NCBI GenBank assembly: GCA_036384915.1
Contig: DASVLJ010000071.1
Coordinates: 62,001 to 126,000, forward strand
Reading direction: 5' to 3'
Source: PKWO01 sp036384915
GTDB taxonomy: Bacteria > Pseudomonadota > Gammaproteobacteria > Burkholderiales > Burkholderiaceae_D
Length of the DNA: 64,000 nt
Within the stretch, counting starts at the first letter, position 1. Each line of letters begins with the position of its first letter. The notes beneath the pieces are model-generated. The model saw only the letters and a list, made by a program, of their open reading frames with translations. It was not told the origin of the DNA and did not search any database. The translations under genes and the position numbers were made by a program. Below are positions 61,356 through 64,000 of the stretch, in pieces.

Positions 61356-62240
61356 TTATGCCTTGATGACGGGGTATTCCTTGACCTCATAGCCCTTGCT
61401 GTCGGCATCGGCCTCGATTTCGCGGAAACCCAGGCCCTTGAACGGCGCAGCAGGATCCCACGGCAGCGGCGTGCGCTTGTCCTGCGAGCCCGGCGCGGGC
61501 AGAGGAAACACCAGCGACTTGGCCGCGTGGTGCGCAATATTGCCGGTTTGATGGTGGTGTTCCTGGTGGATGTGGCCGTAGAACACGGTCACGTTGCGAT
61601 AGGGGGTCAAGAGCGCAATCGCTTTGTCGCCGTCCCGTGTGGCCCAGTCCCACTTGGGCGCCAGGTCGAAAAGCGGGCGATGGGTGAACACTACGATGCG
61701 CGCGTCCTTGGCTTGCTTGTCGAGATCGGCCTTGAGCCAGGCGAGCTGCTCGTCGCCGATCTTGGCGCCCGGGTCGGAGACATTGTCGATCGCAATGAAA
61801 TGCACGCCCTTGTGATCGAAGCTGTAATGCGTGTCGCCGAAGTTTTCCTTGAATGCGGCGCCGAAGTCCAGCGATGCATCGTGCTCGCCTGGCATGAAGC
61901 GTATGGTCTTGATGTTCAGGTCGGCGATGATACTTTTGAATTCCGCCATGCGGCGGCGCCGTTCCTTCGGGTCGTCCGTGGTGTGCGTCAAGTCGCCGGT
62001 GAAGACGATGAAATCGGGCGCCACCTCGAGCGCATTGACGGCGGCGACGGCTTTCTTGAGTGTATTGGCCGCTTCCGGGTTGGCATCGCCGCTGTAACCC
62101 CAGTGGCAGTCGGAAAGTTGCACGAAATAAAAATCCTTGTAAGCCGCATCCGCAGCCCAGGCCTGCCCATACAGGCCGGACATGAATACGGCTCCACCGC
62201 CGGCAGCGGTGAGCCTGAGGAATTTGCGTCGGTCTAGCAT
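61356..62240 (-). CDS. Tat-exported metallophosphoesterase
   Basis: 294 residues with a twin-arginine signal (MLDRRKFLRLTAAGGGA). Calcineurin-like motifs: D44 and H46 (LSDCHWG), GD at 82-83 (FTGDLTH), GEHD at 118-121 where GNHD is usual, H in VVFTHRPLF, and YGHIH. Likely periplasmic with a two-metal site. Middle gene of the cytochrome c / phosphoesterase / cupredoxin operon. Confidence 0.85.
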   Translation of the reverse strand: MLDRRKFLRLTAAGGGAVFMSGLYGQAWAADAAYKDFYFVQLSDCHWGYSGDANPEAANTLKKAVAAVNALEVAPDFIVFTGDLTHTTDDPKERRRRMAEFKSIIADLNIKTIRFMPGEHDASLDFGAAFKENFGDTHYSFDHKGVHFIAIDNVSDPGAKIGDEQLAWLKADLDKQAKDARIVVFTHRPLFDLAPKWDWATRDGDKAIALLTPYRNVTVFYGHIHQEHHHQTGNIAHHAAKSLVFPLPAPGSQDKRTPLPWDPAAPFKGLGFREIEADADSKGYEVKEYPVIKA

Positions 62241-62264
62241 GTTGGTTCTCCTAATAAGCGATTG

Positions 62265-62633
62265 TCATTGCTGCGTTGCCTGCTTGAGGTAGGCGATCAG
62301 GTCGGCGCGCTCTTGCGCCGATGCGACCTGGAAGCCCATTTTCTGTCCGGGGATGAACTTTTGCGGGTTGGTCAGCCATTTGTCTATGGTCTTTTCATCC
62401 CAGACGACTTTCGAGGCCTTCAATGCCGGAGAATAGCTGTAGTCAGGCAGGCTGCCCGCCCTGCGCCCGAACAGGTTCTTGTGCGCAGGGCCGACCCCGT
62501 TGTACTCGATGGAATGGCAGGCCGTGCATTTGGCCTGATAGAGCTGGCCGCCGTGGATAGCATCGCCGGAGGCATAGCACGGGACTTGCGCCAGCACGGT
62601 CACTACGGCAAAGAGGTAAGTGAATCGGAGCAT
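62265..62633 (-). CDS. Exported class I cytochrome c
   Basis: 122 residues from the ATG at 62633 (GGGGA upstream); the longer frame upstream is not family-like. Signal peptide YLFAVVTVLAQVPCYA, haem motif CTACH (36-40), NLFGRRAG segment and the likely axial M99 (GQKMGF). Typical soluble cytochrome c of about 100 mature residues. First gene of the leftward operon, divergent from the sigma factor. Confidence 0.9.
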   Translation of the reverse strand: MLRFTYLFAVVTVLAQVPCYASGDAIHGGQLYQAKCTACHSIEYNGVGPAHKNLFGRRAGSLPDYSYSPALKASKVVWDEKTIDKWLTNPQKFIPGQKMGFQVASAQERADLIAYLKQATQQ

Positions 62634-62776
62634 GTCATAATCCCCATAGTCAATGAATAAATTTGCTGCCCTCAACATGCATAACTCTGACTGGTGCTGC
62701 GATATTCCCGAAAAAAGAAAAAAATTCCGGAATAAATCGACGTGCCGGCCGGTCTTTACAGTCAAGAGGTGCTTTT

Positions 62777-63325
62777 TTGGATGAAAACGATAAGACTAGG
62801 GAATTCGAAGCGATAGCAATGCCGCATCTCGATGCGGCATACAACCTGGCGCGTTGGCTCACGCGCAACGACCATCAAGCGGAAGACCTGGTGCAAAACG
62901 CGTTTCTGCGCGCGTTCCGCTTTTTCGACGGGTTTCGCGGTGATGATGCGCGCGCCTGGTTGCTGACTATTGTGCGCAATACCTATTTCACTTCTCTGCG
63001 TGAAGAGCGGCATGAGCACGTCCAGTTTGACGAAGAATTGCTCGGTGCGGAGGAGCGGGACGCGCATGGCATGCCGATGACGGGAGACCAGGCGGGCCGA
63101 GGCAATCCCGAAGAGGCCATGATGGTGCGCGACAGGCAGCGTGAAGTCAATCATGCGCTGGAAAAGCTGCCGCCGGCTTTCCGCGAGGTAATCGTGCTGA
63201 AAGAGATGAATGATTTGTCGTACAAGGAAATTGCCGATATTGCCGGTGTGCCGCTGGGTACGGTCATGTCGCGCCTGGCACGAGCGCGCAAGATGCTGGG
63301 TGAGTTCCTGAAGGGTAGGTGCTGA
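62777..63325 (+). CDS. ECF RNA polymerase sigma factor
   Basis: 182 residues from the TTG at 62777, chosen because AAGAGGT sits just upstream and the residues DENDKTREFEAIAMPHLDAAYNLA are conserved in the family; ATG 62819 would truncate region 2. Region 2 (QAEDLVQNAFLRAFRFFDGFRGDDARAWLL) and region 4 (LSYKEIADIAGVPLGTVMSRLARARKML) are complete. The anti-sigma gene follows after 1 base. Confidence 0.93.
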   Translation: MDENDKTREFEAIAMPHLDAAYNLARWLTRNDHQAEDLVQNAFLRAFRFFDGFRGDDARAWLLTIVRNTYFTSLREERHEHVQFDEELLGAEERDAHGMPMTGDQAGRGNPEEAMMVRDRQREVNHALEKLPPAFREVIVLKEMNDLSYKEIADIAGVPLGTVMSRLARARKMLGEFLKGRC

Positions 63326-63326
63326 T

Positions 63327-64000
63327 ATGCACTGCGAAGAAGCCAAAAAATTGCTGCAGGCCGACGTGGACGGCGAACTTGATGCCGCGAGCTCGGCACA
63401 ATTGGGCGCGCACGTGGCCGGCTGCGCCGCTTGTGAGGCGGAGCGTGCTGCCCTGGCGGATTTGAAGCAGGCGCTCAAGAACGGGCAGGTTCACGCCGCG
63501 CCCGAAGCCTTGCGCCGGCGCATTGCCATCGCCATTCGTAATGAAGCGGGCAACGACACAGGGCATGCCGTCAAGAGCCGATACATGCCAAAAAAGTCCT
63601 TCAAGCTGTCCTGGGCCTGGCTGAACGGCGGGTTCGCCGGTGCCGGAGCCTTGGCATTCGCCTTCATGTTCTCGCTCTATCTGTCGCGCCCATCCGACCT
63701 CGACTTGTTGGAGCAAGACGTGATTTCCGGCCATGCACGCTCGATGATGGTGTCGCACCTGTCCGACGTGGCCTCAACCGATCAGCATACGGTCAAACCC
63801 TGGTTTGCCGACAAGCTCGACTTCGCGCCCAACGTGGCTGACTTCAGCGCGCAAGGCTATCCGCTGGTCGGCGGCCGGCTCGATTACATTGACCGGCATA
63901 ACGTCGCCGCCATCGTATATCATCACCGCTTGCATACCATCAATCTTTACGAATGGCCGGAGCGCGGCCACACGGCAGCGCCGGCCTTGTCGGTTTCGCG
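63327..64000 (+). CDS. Anti-sigma factor with zinc finger, 3' end outside window
   Basis: 224 codons in the window with no stop. MHCEEAKKLLQADVDGEL and HVAGCAACEAE form the HxxxCxxC zinc-binding anti-sigma motif, followed near residue 95 by one membrane helix (GGFAGAGALAFAFMFSLYL) and a periplasmic domain. Typical RseA/ChrR-type control of the upstream ECF factor: released on a periplasmic signal. Confidence 0.9.
   Translation, partial: MHCEEAKKLLQADVDGELDAASSAQLGAHVAGCAACEAERAALADLKQALKNGQVHAAPEALRRRIAIAIRNEAGNDTGHAVKSRYMPKKSFKLSWAWLNGGFAGAGALAFAFMFSLYLSRPSDLDLLEQDVISGHARSMMVSHLSDVASTDQHTVKPWFADKLDFAPNVADFSAQGYPLVGGRLDYIDRHNVAAIVYHHRLHTINLYEWPERGHTAAPALSVS

Overview
The window is a high-GC betaproteobacterial chromosome segment, most likely Burkholderiales and probably Oxalobacteraceae (inferred from gene order and protein style; no species call is possible). 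It carries one integrated temperate phage of about 36.6 kb.

Left host arm (1-10142): cysE (partial), a yceH-type gene, lpxH, two peptidyl-prolyl isomerases (cytoplasmic and exported), cysS, a 3-methyladenine DNA glycosylase, tilS, an exported PHB-depolymerase-like esterase, a CzcE-like exported protein, lysC and tRNA-Ser(GCU). The order matches a conserved Burkholderiales neighbourhood, except that accA, expected between the glycosylase and tilS, is absent.

Prophage (about 10143-46770): it sits in the 3' end of tRNA-Ser(GCU). A tyrosine integrase lies beside the tRNA. A degenerate copy of the tRNA 3' end is at about 46745-46775, followed directly by a terminator that was probably the original tRNA terminator. 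The layout from left to right is: integrase; small early genes, including an S24-fold protein without catalytic residues; an AT-rich accessory gene; a replication module (HTH initiator with iteron-like repeats inside the gene, and a DnaB-like ATPase); packaging and head (terminase, portal, scaffold, SU10-type capsid, adaptor); short-tail, fibre and ejection proteins with an embedded Asp/Asn hydroxylase plus GNAT pair; a lysis region with GH24 endolysin and tiny membrane proteins; a lipoprotein plus lipase cassette; a LexA-box gene facing a YedK/HMCES gene; a secreted repeat protein; and a leftward cluster of small DNA-binding genes. In that cluster the lambda-Xis-like excisionase is interrupted by an in-frame TAA. 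The absence of long-tail genes and the presence of a P22-gp4-like adaptor and large ejection proteins point to a podovirus.

Right host arm (46770-64000): a DUF4214 lipoprotein gene broken by two in-frame stops, a Kelch/PKD lipoprotein, a FIST sensor paired with a PAS/GAF/GGDEF/EAL protein, serB, mfd, a small lipoprotein, an exported operon (cytochrome c, Tat metallophosphoesterase, CuA-like cupredoxin), and divergent from it an ECF sigma factor with its zinc-finger anti-sigma factor, which is cut by the window end.
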